Shown: positions 25,812 to 34,713 of the stretch, one piece after another | How positions within the stretch are numbered: the first letter of the stretch is position 1 | How the letters are laid out: each line of letters opens with the position of its first letter | Origin: Phycisphaeraceae bacterium | GTDB lineage: Bacteria > Planctomycetota > Phycisphaerae > Phycisphaerales > SM1A02 | Direction of reading: 5' to 3' | Assembly: GCA_019636755.1 (NCBI GenBank) | Contig: JAHBWZ010000004.1 | Location: forward strand, 248,001-312,000 | DNA length: 64,000 nucleotides | Notes under the pieces: model-generated | What the model saw: only the letters and a program-made list of their open reading frames with translations | Database searches by the model: none | What the model was told of the DNA's origin: nothing | Made by a program: the position numbers and the translations under genes

Positions 25812-25977
25812 CGCTGCGTGCGTGAGCGCCTCCGGTCTGCCCTGTGCGCCCGGGGCGCTCACGCGCGAGGAGTCGGCGATGCCTGTCTGCCAGTGAGCGA
25901 CCGGTCCGGTCGAGCGCCATCATTCCCGCGCCCGTCGCGGGTCCATCGGCACTGCGCCCGCGAACAGGCGCGACCGG

Positions 25978-26475
25978 TCATGTGCGCTCTGTCGTGGTCG
26001 TCCCCGGCTTCCTGAGTGCGAGTCCTGCACCGACCAGGAGAACACCCGCCACCACGAAGACTGCACCTCCCATCCTGCAGATGTCCAGGTGCAACCGTTG
26101 CTCGGATGACGCGTGCTCGTAGGAACTCCCGGCTCCGTAGGGCAGAAAGAGCAGGACCACCCAGCCTGTGAGCCCGCCGGAGAGCAGACACACCGCAACC
26201 AGTCCGATCGTCCGAGAGGCATGCCGGAGGAAGCGACCGGGGAATGCCGCCCAAGGAATCGCCGCGAGAACGAATGGCGCTGCGAACAGCATCAGGCAGA
26301 GACGCCGGGTGACCTCGGCGTTCTGCGCGTCCGTTGCCCTTGAATAGACCTGGTGGAACGGTGCCGGTCCAGTCACGAGGAGAACGATCTCTCGGGCCAC
26401 GTACAACGCGGCGAGTCCGAGGACGACGACACAGGTCATCCGCATGAAGCGGCGGGTCCGTCCTGGAGACATCAT
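25978..26475 (-). CDS. Small four-helix membrane protein, unknown
   Basis: A 165-residue protein starting at ATG 26475 after AAAAGGAGG. Four hydrophobic helices are visible: TCVVVLGLAALYVAREIVLL, LCLMLFAAPFVLAAIPWAAF, TIGLVAVCLLSGGLTGWVVL and GGAVFVVAGVLLVGAGLAL. No charged motif or family is recognised. It lies 59 bases downstream of the DUF2938-like gene on the same strand, so the two may share a transcript. Confidence 0.7.
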   Translation of the reverse strand: MMSPGRTRRFMRMTCVVVLGLAALYVAREIVLLVTGPAPFHQVYSRATDAQNAEVTRRLCLMLFAAPFVLAAIPWAAFPGRFLRHASRTIGLVAVCLLSGGLTGWVVLLFLPYGAGSSYEHASSEQRLHLDICRMGGAVFVVAGVLLVGAGLALRKPGTTTTERT

Positions 26476-26534
26476 CGGTGGTGTCCTCCTTTTCCCACGG
26501 AACGACGAGGCTCCGCGACCGCGGTGACCGGTCG

Positions 26535-27041
26535 TCAGGCGGCAACCGGCAGATGGCTCAGGGCCACGGCGCACAGGTACAACCCGACTCCGAAGACACC
26601 ATGTGTCATGAGGCTCTTGAGCCTGGCCTGCGCGGGGTTGGGGGTCTTTGAAGATGCGATCCCCAGACCGAGAGACGGCTGCAGGACAAAGAGCGGAAAC
26701 ACCACGGTGCCGATGCCGTAGAGGAGTGCAGGGAGCACGGTTGGCCGCGCAAGCCAGTCGCCGGGCGCGAGAGCGAGGAACACGAGCGCGAGCACGACGC
26801 CGATCGTGCAGTGGGCGACCCAGCCCGCGGCACATTCGAAACGTCTGGGTGGCGCTGCCACGATGCTCGCATGGAAGAACGTACCCTCCGGCATGTGAAG
26901 AAACCAGCGGCCGAGCAGACAGTAGTTGAGCGACGGAATACCGAAGGCTCGTTTCAGGAGGAGATTCCAGGCGTCCATGACGAGACTGGCGCCAACACCG
27001 ATTGCGACGGCGCCAAGCGCGGGGTGTTGGGTGATGCTCAT
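26535..27041 (-). CDS. DUF2938-family membrane protein
   Basis: A 168-residue protein from ATG 27041. The features match DUF2938: GVGASLVMDAWNLLLKRAFG at the N-terminus, CLLGRWFLHMPEGTFFH, CAAGWVAHCTIGVVLALVFL, PTVLPALLYGIGTVVFPLFV, QPSLGLGIASSKTP and HGVFGVGLYLCAVAL. Four to five transmembrane helices. The function of the family is not known. The usual GW-x-x-HY motif reads GWVAHC here. Confidence 0.8.
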   Translation of the reverse strand: MSITQHPALGAVAIGVGASLVMDAWNLLLKRAFGIPSLNYCLLGRWFLHMPEGTFFHASIVAAPPRRFECAAGWVAHCTIGVVLALVFLALAPGDWLARPTVLPALLYGIGTVVFPLFVLQPSLGLGIASSKTPNPAQARLKSLMTHGVFGVGLYLCAVALSHLPVAA

Positions 27042-27278
27042 CTGCTGCCTCGGTGCGGGTAGAGCCGACGAACGCCTGAACAGCTGAGCCCATGTGCCTT
27101 CGGGTCCATAGTGTCGCTCGACGCCGGCCTGCAGATCGAGCGGGACTCGGAACTCCCAGATGTATACGCAGGCAGCGCTCATGCCCGGGTCCTGCCATGT
27201 GACTGGCTGTGGCGCCTGCCCATTGATTCTGCGGATTTCCTCATATCCCCCTTCGTGCAACTCCATCGCAGGGCTTCG

Positions 27279-27312
27279 GGATGGTGGCATCCGTCGAAGA
27301 TGGGGGGCGGCG
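27279..27312 (+). repeat. Short palindromic (REP/MITE-like) repeat, copy 2
   Basis: GGATGGTGGCATCC, then GTCGAAGATGGGGGGCGGCG; the counterpart of 1570-1602 in the opposite orientation. It lies in the gene-free 330 bases between the DUF2938-like gene and the AlkD-like gene. Confidence 0.5.
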
Positions 27313-27373
27313 CCCTCCCCTCCGTGCCCAGGCACCGGGATGTTCCTCACCCATCCCGCCGTGCAGCGCCGCA

Positions 27374-28015
27374 TCACGTGCGCTTGCCGACCTCGATCCG
27401 GATGAATTCCGGCAGATAGGACGGCGTGCAGTTCCGGGGGACACGCTCGTCCTTGTAGAGCCCCAGTCGTTCTCCGAGCCGGATGCAGCGGGATCGGAAC
27501 GCGGGCTCGTGAATGCCGATCTGGCCGGCGCAGAAGTTCATCGCCCATTGCACCTCGGGCTCCGCCTGCGCCATTCCGCGCTCCAGGGAGTCGAGCAGGG
27601 CGGCGCTGTTGTCGGGCGGGACCTGCCCGGTCCAGCGCAGGCGGGCCTGGTGATACCAGAACAGGCGGCGATGGATCGGCGAAGGATGCGTCTCCCAGGT
27701 CGTGAGCAGGGAGACGAGCGTCCTGTTCTTCATCAACTGGTTCGCCAGCAGCCAGTCCGCCAGCTGGCAGCGTTCCTGCGAATCATGGCGGAGCATGTCG
27801 GCGGCGAGCCGGTCGATGACGCTCTCCGTGAGGCGCGCGTGATCGAAGATCAGGATCGCGAGCATCCGAGGATGGAAGCTGCCCGTCGACCAGAGTTCCA
27901 TGGCCAGGTCGTGGTCCTTCCTGATCTCCTTCGCACGCTGCTTCAGGTCGCCCATCTTCGGGGTTCCCTGCGCGAGTCCGGCGACGAGTTCCTTCGCGCG
28001 TGCCGATGCCGCCAT
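27374..28015 (-). CDS. AlkD-like DNA alkylation repair protein (HEAT-repeat fold)
   Basis: A 213-residue protein starting at ATG 28015 after GAGGAG. The blocks MGDLKQRAKEIRKDHDLAME, LWSTGSFHPRMLAILIFD, ERCQLADWLLANQLMKN and LERGMAQAEPEVQWAMNFCA are those of the small AlkD-like branch of DNA alkylation repair proteins, built from HEAT-like helices. AlkD itself excises bulky cationic base lesions. Whether this branch has glycosylase activity is unknown. A second AlkD-like gene lies 1.5 kb to the right on the same strand. Confidence 0.7.
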   Translation of the reverse strand: MAASARAKELVAGLAQGTPKMGDLKQRAKEIRKDHDLAMELWSTGSFHPRMLAILIFDHARLTESVIDRLAADMLRHDSQERCQLADWLLANQLMKNRTLVSLLTTWETHPSPIHRRLFWYHQARLRWTGQVPPDNSAALLDSLERGMAQAEPEVQWAMNFCAGQIGIHEPAFRSRCIRLGERLGLYKDERVPRNCTPSYLPEFIRIEVGKRT

Positions 28016-28208
28016 CGTGTCTGTCTCCTCGCTGCCCTTCAGGTGACCGGCGTGGGTGCGGTGTTCCCGAGAACCACGTCGCGGCCCATGATATCCGGTT
28101 CGCCCCGTGCCGTGGACGCCGCCTCGCGGACCCGAAACCATCCCGTATGATGCGCCTCACTCGTCTCGAAAGGTCCATCCTCTCGGCGCCCCTGTACGGA
28201 CTGCAGCC

Positions 28209-28925
28209 ATGAGACCACCGACGCGACGCGCGCTTCTCCATCTGCTTCTCCTTGCATCGCTGCAGATCGGGTGTGCATCATCAGAACTCGCGCTTCCGGC
28301 GCCGTCGGATCATCGCGACCCGGAAATGGTGAGAATCCATGTTCAGCGCAAGGGACAGATGCTTGGCGCTGCTGTCACGGAGTACTGGATCGACTGGGGT
28401 GAAGGAGCGCCGCTCAATGCGCTGGTGAGACAGTTCCCGACTGCACCACAGCAGCGGCGTGGGGGAATCTATGAGCATCCTGCCCGGAAGGGCGAGGGCA
28501 ATCCTCTGGACTCAACGCAGAGGATGGAGCAGATGTTCCGCCCGATCCGGCGACCGATTTCGCCCATTCATGGCACACACGTCGATCTGCTCCGCGGAGG
28601 GGCGACTGACGAACCATGGTTCGTCCACCTGTCCAGATTCAGATACAGCGACGGACTCACGAACTGGACGCCGACATCGCCAAGGTCGCTCGTCGAGAGC
28701 CTGGTGCTGGACTGGCCGCCAGACGCGTGCCTTGTCGGCAGGTTGGGCGGAGGCGGGACGCTTGTCTGGGACCGGCCGCCGGGGACGCTCGACGTGGACA
28801 TCTTCACGAACGGCTACCTGAGCCCGACATCCCTCAACATGACGCTGGAGCCGGGGAAGACATACCACATTGACTTCGAATATACGCTCTCCGGTCGACA
28901 GTTCAGCGTCAGGGAGGCGCCCTAG
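28209..28925 (+). CDS. Lipoprotein of unknown function
   Basis: A 238-residue protein with a lipoprotein signal ALLHLLLLASLQIGC (Cys about residue 22). The mature part has YWIDWGEGAPLNALVRQF, FVHLSRFRYSDGLTNW and PGKTYHIDFEYTLSGRQFSV; the last block looks like a small beta-sandwich such as a PEGA-type or similar domain. No firm family. Divergent from the AlkD-like gene; a TATGAT at 28146-28151 could be its -10 element. Confidence 0.65.
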   Translation: MRPPTRRALLHLLLLASLQIGCASSELALPAPSDHRDPEMVRIHVQRKGQMLGAAVTEYWIDWGEGAPLNALVRQFPTAPQQRRGGIYEHPARKGEGNPLDSTQRMEQMFRPIRRPISPIHGTHVDLLRGGATDEPWFVHLSRFRYSDGLTNWTPTSPRSLVESLVLDWPPDACLVGRLGGGGTLVWDRPPGTLDVDIFTNGYLSPTSLNMTLEPGKTYHIDFEYTLSGRQFSVREAP

Positions 28926-29013
28926 CGGACCGGTGATCCTCGCTTCACACTCGAGTCGACGACCAGCATCGGATACCAGGGAGGCGCGCACGCAGCATCG
29001 AACGGATCGCCGA

Positions 29014-29370
29014 TCACCTGCGGACATCGGCGCGGCTCGCCGGATGCCGCCCGTCGTCCGGCCGCTCCCGCAGAAGGCGGATGCGCTGAGGCCTGGAACC
29101 GGGAATGCGTTCGATCTCCCCGATCACTTCGAGATGCAGTTTGACCGTGACCGTGTGCCAGGCGATGGACCCGAGCCGTTGACGGTCCTCGGAAGAGAGC
29201 GCCTGCTGAACAAGGTCCGGAAGCCGCCGGAACTCGATCCCCTGCCCGCGCCGCGGCACGACCCGGCGGATCGCTGCCCGGACCGCGTCGTACTTCCATG
29301 TCGGAATGCGCGTTCCCGACCTGCCCGGCGTCGGCGTCTCACACAGCACCCTTGGTTCGTTGCCGGCCAC
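29014..29370 (-). CDS. DUF6958-like small protein
   Basis: A 118-residue protein. I take the GTG at 29370 (MAGNEPRVLCETPTPGRSGT) because the conserved region starts there. Blocks: TRIPTWKYDAVRAAIRRVVP, GIEFRRLPDLVQQAL, GSIAWHTVTVKLHLEVIGEI and ERIPGSRPQRIRL. I recognise the order from the short proteins grouped as DUF6958, with no known function. The tail after PQRIRL is arginine-rich. The next gene upstream on the strand starts 170 bases away. Confidence 0.65.
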   Translation of the reverse strand: MAGNEPRVLCETPTPGRSGTRIPTWKYDAVRAAIRRVVPRRGQGIEFRRLPDLVQQALSSEDRQRLGSIAWHTVTVKLHLEVIGEIERIPGSRPQRIRLLRERPDDGRHPASRADVRR

Positions 29371-29540
29371 GGACGTTCTCTTTTCACCTGGTGAGGCCTG
29401 CGCCTCGTTCCGCCGCAGGCGTCGCGTGCCCGGGGCCCCGGGTCCACGCGCGACGGAGCGGCGCATCGTGCTCGACCCGGAGTACCGCCGGCAGGGCGAC
29501 CGTACAGCGGCGTGCAACGTGCCGGACAATCATCGTGCGG

Positions 29541-30248
29541 TCACCCCTTCACCCCCAGTTTCTCTTTCAGCCGGTCGGTCGTCAGGTGCTTCACGACGTC
29601 GAACGGCTCGCATGTGCCGCTGGCGGAGGTGAATGCGATCGGCCCGACGGCCCGCGCGACCTTCAGAGCCGCCTGGTTCAGCACGGCGCTCCGCTTGCCG
29701 ATCCCCATCAGTGCCGTGCCCATGGACAGGCGGACCCGCTCCGGCTCCGACCCGATCGTGTCCGCGATGCGCTGCACGTGGGCGAGGAAGAACGCCTCGT
29801 CCGGTGCCTTCCGGCCGGAGAACTTCGACGCCTCATAGAGCAGCCCGTACCCGCAGTCGCGGCGCACGGGATCGTCGCTCCGGACCCACTGGTCGGCGAG
29901 TTCGACCACGAACGGCGTCTTCGCAAGCGTGGCGTCGCAGGATGCGAACACGTGCGCCAGCATGCCGCCGGCCAGTTCCTCGACCTGTTTCTCGGCCTGC
30001 TCCCGGGTGATCTTCGCGGGGTCGTCGACCAGGAGCGCGATCACCCTGGCGTCGTAGACGCTGGTCTTCCAGAGCGCGAGCGCAAGGTCCCGGTCGCGCC
30101 CGATCCGCCGGGCCAGTGCGCGCAGCCGTGTGAGCCCGATGCCGTAACTCGTCATCCCGGCGGTGCCCGCGCCCAGCCGCTCCCAGTGGCGCATGCCCCG
30201 CTCATCGCGTTCAGCGTCGAGCAGCGCGAGAACTTCGGGGACAGTCAT
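29541..30248 (-). CDS. AlkD-like DNA alkylation repair protein
   Basis: A 235-residue protein from ATG 30248 after GGAGACCTCC-type sequence. It shows VLALLDAERDERGMRHWERL, SYGIGLTRLRALARRIGRDR, LALALWKTSVYDARVIALLV, EELAGGMLAHVFASCDATLA and VELADQWVRSDDPVRRDCGY, the pattern of the AlkD/AlkC-like helical repeat superfamily. Asp/Trp positions needed by AlkD cannot be assigned with confidence. The C-terminus (FDVVKHLTTDRLKEKLG) extends past the usual core. Similar in plan to the product of 27374-28015. Confidence 0.75.
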   Translation of the reverse strand: MTVPEVLALLDAERDERGMRHWERLGAGTAGMTSYGIGLTRLRALARRIGRDRDLALALWKTSVYDARVIALLVDDPAKITREQAEKQVEELAGGMLAHVFASCDATLAKTPFVVELADQWVRSDDPVRRDCGYGLLYEASKFSGRKAPDEAFFLAHVQRIADTIGSEPERVRLSMGTALMGIGKRSAVLNQAALKVARAVGPIAFTSASGTCEPFDVVKHLTTDRLKEKLGVKG

Positions 30249-30834
30249 CGGAGGTCTCCTGTGTCCGGCAGACTGGCGCCGGTTCCATCGTTCGGACCGT
30301 GGCGGCGTGCGCTGGTCCGGAGCGTAGCCGACATCGACCGCCGGGTGGGGCGGGCCCATGGAGCCGGCGCCCGTGGGGAGGGGCATGTGGCACCTGCGGA
30401 CACCCGGTCCCGGTCCGGCCGCTGGAGCCGGATACGGGAAGCAGGCCTGGAAGCCGTGCCGCCCTTCCCCTGGGTGAAGTCGGACCCGGCCTGGCTCGAC
30501 GCGCTTCGAGATGTCGCCCGCGCGAGCTGCGGCATGATCGCAGTCGCGGTGTCGTGCGGGCGCTCGGCGCGGCGCGAGTACCTGAGAGCGTCGTCAGGTT
30601 GCTGACTCGTCCATGCGTGCGTGCGCTCGCTCGCTCGATGTCATTCAAGGACCGGGGTTGACCTCGGGTCTCCGTGACCACGAGATTCTCCGTACGGGTG
30701 CGCGAGTGTGCTCCACCCCGGGGATCACGCCTTCGGCGTGCCGGGCAGCAGGCGATACGCGCGCCTGTCGCCGGCGAAACCCGTCGTTCGCAAGGCCGGT
30801 CCGCCCACACGAACCCCCCCCCCGCAGCGTGCGC
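30249..30834. other. Gene-free stretch
   Basis: About 590 bases left of the oxidase gene's stop. Open frames are present on both strands, as expected at this GC content, but none has a ribosome site plus recognisable product. CCCCCCCCCGC at 30815-30824 is the only low-complexity run. Confidence 0.5.
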
Positions 30835-31785
30835 TCAGATCAGGTACAGCAGCGGGAACAGGAAGATCCAGATCAGGTCGACGACGTGCCAGTACAGGCC
30901 GCCCAGGTCGACGGGCGTGAAGTACGCGGGGCCGAAGTGGCCGAGCATCGACCGCACCATGAGCCAGCCGATCACCGCCATGCCGATCAGCACGTGGATG
31001 CCGTGCAGGCCGGTCATGCAGAAATAGATGCCGAAGAACAGGTGCTGGTTGGGGGGACGGTTGGCATCGAGCCGGGGATCCGGCTCGCGCGAGCCGTGTT
31101 CCCGCTCCATGTGCACTTCGTGCCGCGCCGCCTCCAGGGCGGTGAACGTGCCGGGATCGATGCCGGCCGGCGCGTGCGACGCGCGGGCGACCGCTGAACG
31201 CGGGATCTCGATGCCGTCCACCACGGTGCCGGGTACCGCCGCCGCTGGCGCGGCCTGCGCTCCCTCGGCCGTCTCTGCTGACCCGCGCGCTGCGATCGCC
31301 GCGGCGTACGCCTCGCGGTCCGGCGGCACGTAGAGCTTCGTGCCCCAGACGATGTTGCCGTGGAACTTGTGCGTGTACTCGAAATACTTGACCACCATGA
31401 ATCCCGCACCGCCCAGGAACGTCAGGCCCAGCAGGACGACGAGCGCCCGCTGCCTGCCGAGTTGCGCCGCGGAAACCGCCAGCGCCATCGTCAGGCTGGA
31501 GAGGATCAGGATGACCGTGTTGATGGCGCCCATCTTCGTGTCGAGGAAGCGGGCGCCGTACTCGAACATCTCCGGGTGGTTGTAGCGCAGCACCGCGTAT
31601 CCGGCGAAGAGTCCGCCGAAGAGCAGGAACTCGGTCGCAAGGAACAGCCACATGCCCAGTTTGCCCGCCTCGAACTGCTGCGTGGGCGTCGCCCAGTGGT
31701 GGGCGAGGAACGGCGGGTGGTCATGGTCGTGACCGGCGCCGGCGTGGTCGGTCGAGGCATGGGCGTGGGAATCGAGCGTGGTCAT
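30835..31785 (-). CDS. Cytochrome c oxidase subunit III
   Basis: A 316-residue membrane protein. The ATG at 31785 gives a His-rich start ([20 protein letters not shown]) before [20 protein letters not shown]. Helices follow: [58 protein letters not shown], then [20 protein letters not shown] and [18 protein letters not shown]. The GLHG-x-H-V and YWH-x-V-D-x-x-W motifs are diagnostic. A loop of about 95 residues, Ala-rich in its first part (residues ~155-250), is inserted between helices, longer than in the usual subunit. No other oxidase subunit lies to its right; subunits I and II are not in the window. Confidence 0.92.
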   Translation of the reverse strand: MTTLDSHAHASTDHAGAGHDHDHPPFLAHHWATPTQQFEAGKLGMWLFLATEFLLFGGLFAGYAVLRYNHPEMFEYGARFLDTKMGAINTVILILSSLTMALAVSAAQLGRQRALVVLLGLTFLGGAGFMVVKYFEYTHKFHGNIVWGTKLYVPPDREAYAAAIAARGSAETAEGAQAAPAAAVPGTVVDGIEIPRSAVARASHAPAGIDPGTFTALEAARHEVHMEREHGSREPDPRLDANRPPNQHLFFGIYFCMTGLHGIHVLIGMAVIGWLMVRSMLGHFGPAYFTPVDLGGLYWHVVDLIWIFLFPLLYLI

Positions 31786-32113
31786 CGAGGGCTCCGCAGG
31801 CTCCGGGCGGGGGTCGGACCGGAGGTTCGCCCGGCGGCCGGGCCGGGGTCCCCCACCGGGGGGGCGGATTGTACGGGGAGCGGGCGGCGCGTTGGGACAC
31901 GCCCCCGGGTGCCGGGGGAGATCCTCGCCCGGCCGCTGCCGACCGAGCCGGCGGACACCGGGCGCGGCGGCGCCGATCGGTGCGCCGTCCCCCGGACCAT
32001 CCGCGGCCCCCGCCTCCCGCGCACCTCCTGCCAGGCCGCCGTCCGGCCCATCGATCCGGAGATGGGGTGCGGGCGGGACCCTCGACGCCATCGCGCGACC
32101 GTGGCGCGGTGCG
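31786..32113. other. Very GC-rich gene-free stretch
   Basis: About 330 bases, with runs such as CCGGCGGCCGGGCCGGGGTCCCCC. No gene seen. It separates the oxidase gene from the kinase operon. Confidence 0.5.
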
Positions 32114-33277
32114 TCACGGCTCCTGCGGGCAGGTGAGCGACAGCGTGCCGAACTCGAGCGGCGTCTGCGGCTCTATCCCGGCGAGGCATGCGCCCTGGTA
32201 GGCGCTCTCCAGGATGGCCTCGACAGTCAGTCCCGCATGGATCTCCACCTTGAGAGACTGACCGATCGACCGAGGTGCCGGGATGTCGCCGCCGTCGCGG
32301 ACCCAGTACTCCTCTCCCTGATGCATGACCGGCTTCAGGGTGAGACGCGCGAACTGCCCCATGGGTATCGAGACCAGGTTGGTGGCAAGCGCCGGTTCCC
32401 CCCCGAACAGGTTCTCGTCGCGATAGGTCAACTTGATCGGGTCGGTCCCCCCGGCATGAAGGTGGAAGTACGCCACGTCCGCACGGCGCCCGTTCGCGCC
32501 GTCCCGCTCACGGACAGAGACAACGATCTCCGTCCCCTCCGCGCCGCCGATAGTCCGGCGAGCAAGGATGAAGGGGAACCTGAACAGGCCAACGGATGCG
32601 GCGAGATCACTGTTGTTGTCCCGTGTGAGGAGCAGGACCTGTCCGGCGGCCTGTGAAACCTCAGCGCCCACACGCTGAAGCGTGACAGGTTCATCGCCGG
32701 CCCGCCTGGCCATCAACTGCTCGATCAGGTCGGCCAGTCCCTCCGGCCCGGGATACGCGGCGCGAAGCGCCTGCAGGGCGGCGACGCGAGATCGCCTCTC
32801 CTCATCCCCATCGCCGAGCAGCTGGGCGAACACCTCCGGAGCATCCAGAAGCACGGCCAACTGCTCTGCCGGGCTGAGTGCCATTCCTTGCGGACTCGTG
32901 CCCATCTTCACATAGGCGCAGCCTTCGACGAGGTGGACTGTCGACACATGATGCTGCAGCGCACCGTCCGCATCGTGGGCAATCGTGCGCGCGGGCCGGA
33001 TCCGTGCCCACGCGCTGAGCGGCAGCGCGCCCTCGGCTGGCACGTCGGCCCGAAACGCGGAGACAACGATCGCGGTATAGCGCTTCTCCTCACCATCCTG
33101 GGGCGTCCACCTCCAGGCAACTCCGTTCATCCGCAGCATGCCGCCCGGGGAGAGCCAGAGATCTGACGGCGCGCTCTCATCGGCGGAGGGCGGATCGATC
33201 GCGCCGGCAGGCCCGTTGAGCGAGGCGAATGCGATCGTGCACAGGATGGCAACAGCGATGCGACGACATGAAGTCAT
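32114..33277 (-). CDS. Exported protein, family A paralogue 2 of the kinase operon
   Basis: A 387-residue protein from ATG 33277 after GGAGGAG, with signal peptide (RIAVAILCTIAFASLNGPAGA). No known domain. It shares clear blocks with the product of 33400-34713: ARRTIGGAEGTEIVVSVR against SRRSIGGAEGTEIVIFAR, YAYVKM-type and CAYVKMG blocks, and the C-terminal ACLAGIEPQTPLEFGTLSLT against ACLAGIEPESPITCGGLELA. The two Cys at the C-terminus (in GACLAGIE and LTCP) recur in both. It follows its paralogue by 122 bases on the same strand. Confidence 0.75.
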   Translation of the reverse strand: MTSCRRIAVAILCTIAFASLNGPAGAIDPPSADESAPSDLWLSPGGMLRMNGVAWRWTPQDGEEKRYTAIVVSAFRADVPAEGALPLSAWARIRPARTIAHDADGALQHHVSTVHLVEGCAYVKMGTSPQGMALSPAEQLAVLLDAPEVFAQLLGDGDEERRSRVAALQALRAAYPGPEGLADLIEQLMARRAGDEPVTLQRVGAEVSQAAGQVLLLTRDNNSDLAASVGLFRFPFILARRTIGGAEGTEIVVSVRERDGANGRRADVAYFHLHAGGTDPIKLTYRDENLFGGEPALATNLVSIPMGQFARLTLKPVMHQGEEYWVRDGGDIPAPRSIGQSLKVEIHAGLTVEAILESAYQGACLAGIEPQTPLEFGTLSLTCPQEP

Positions 33278-33399
33278 GGTGATGGGACTCCTCCATGGGA
33301 AATCGAGCGATGCCTCTCCCTGAGGCGCCGGGATGCCGGTGAGCACCACCGACGCCCGGAAATCGCGCCCCCTGGCCGATCAGCCGCCGCCTCGAGGCA

Positions 33400-34713
33400 T
33401 CAGGGCGAGAGCGGGTCCGATGCCGGCGCAACCGGCATGCCCGGGCAGGCGAGTTCCAGGCCGCCGCACGTGATCGGCGACTCCGGCTCGATGCCTGCCA
33501 GGCACGCGTCGCGGTGTGCGTGCTGCAGCACGGCGACCAGGTCCGAGGGCATCGCGGTGCCGATGTCGTGCACGGTGATCGAGTTCGCGTTCGGGAGGAA
33601 CCACTTCTCCACGCCGTCGTGCATCTTCATCTGGAGCGGCACGCGGGCATACCTGCAGACCTCCACGGGCACCGGCGCCGGCAGCAGTTCCTCGACACCG
33701 GAGAACGGATTGAGGACATACGCGGCCACCTCGATCTCCTCCACCGTGTCCGAGTGCAGGAAAAAGTAGAAGACCTCCGCCGACTTGCCGGTCGTGCCGG
33801 TCGACCGCGCGAAGATTACGATCTCCGTGCCCTCCGCGCCACCGATGGATCGCCGGGAGAGAATGAACGGATAGCGGATCAGCGCCATGTACCGGGAGAG
33901 ATCCTCGGTCTCCGCCGCCAGCGAGGCGAGCCGCATCGCCGCCATGGCACGCCGGACCATGGTTTCTCGTGGTGTGCCCTCCCGTGACAGGAGCGCGTCA
34001 ATGAGCACGGAGACATTGACCTCGTGCGCGAAGTGCGTCATCCAGTACCGGTCGAACGCGATCAGTTCGCCGTGACGATCCATCACCGCCGGCGCCCGGG
34101 CCGGGACATCGCCGGGCAGGATGAGCGCCATGAGGGCGGGATCCGCCGCGAACGTCTGCAGTCCGGTGACCATGAGTTCCGGGATGGCCGCCTGGACCTC
34201 GTTCTGCAGGCGGACCTGGCGCAGGAGCCACGACATGATCGGCGGGGTGAACTTCGCCGGATCCGCCAGGATGAGGACCTGCTTGTCGAGCAGCGACATC
34301 TGCAGCGGCGTCTCCTCAGGCGCCATCTTGACGTACGCGTACCCCTTCTCCAGGTCGATGGTCTCCGCGCGGGATGTCACGGCACCGAACAGGTCGGTCC
34401 ACATGGCCGCGAGCGGCCGGGCGAGCGCCCACGCCGGCTCGGCGGTTTCCAGGCCGGCCTTGCTCGCCGGCCAGGTGGTGTGGACCTCGGAGAGCACGAT
34501 GTCCGTCTCCCGCCGGGTCTCACCCGCGAACATCTCCGATCGCGCCGCGAACCCGCGCAGATGCAGGATCCCCGCGCCGTGGACGCGGAGCGTCGGGCCC
34601 GGATCGTCCGAGCCCGACGCCCATGCGCCGGCGGCATGCAGCGGAAGAACGGCCATCATCAGGAAGACCGTGCGCGCGAACGACCATCGGCGGGATGTGT
34701 GCAGAGAACTCAT
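33400..34713 (-). CDS. Exported protein, family A paralogue 1 of the kinase operon
   Basis: A 437-residue protein with signal peptide (SFARTVFLMMAVLPLHAAGA). The ATG 34713 overlaps the kinase stop (ATGA) and follows GGAGG. The blocks shared with the next gene are YAYVKMAPEE, IRYPFILSRRSIGGAEGTEI, YFFLHSDTVEEIEV and ACLAGIEPESPITCGG. The protein is probably periplasmic and, being translationally coupled to a CHASE2 kinase, may act with its sensor domain. That link is inferred from gene order alone. Secondary structure looks mixed, with a helical middle (residues ~200-290). Confidence 0.75.
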   Translation of the reverse strand: MSSLHTSRRWSFARTVFLMMAVLPLHAAGAWASGSDDPGPTLRVHGAGILHLRGFAARSEMFAGETRRETDIVLSEVHTTWPASKAGLETAEPAWALARPLAAMWTDLFGAVTSRAETIDLEKGYAYVKMAPEETPLQMSLLDKQVLILADPAKFTPPIMSWLLRQVRLQNEVQAAIPELMVTGLQTFAADPALMALILPGDVPARAPAVMDRHGELIAFDRYWMTHFAHEVNVSVLIDALLSREGTPRETMVRRAMAAMRLASLAAETEDLSRYMALIRYPFILSRRSIGGAEGTEIVIFARSTGTTGKSAEVFYFFLHSDTVEEIEVAAYVLNPFSGVEELLPAPVPVEVCRYARVPLQMKMHDGVEKWFLPNANSITVHDIGTAMPSDLVAVLQHAHRDACLAGIEPESPITCGGLELACPGMPVAPASDPLSP

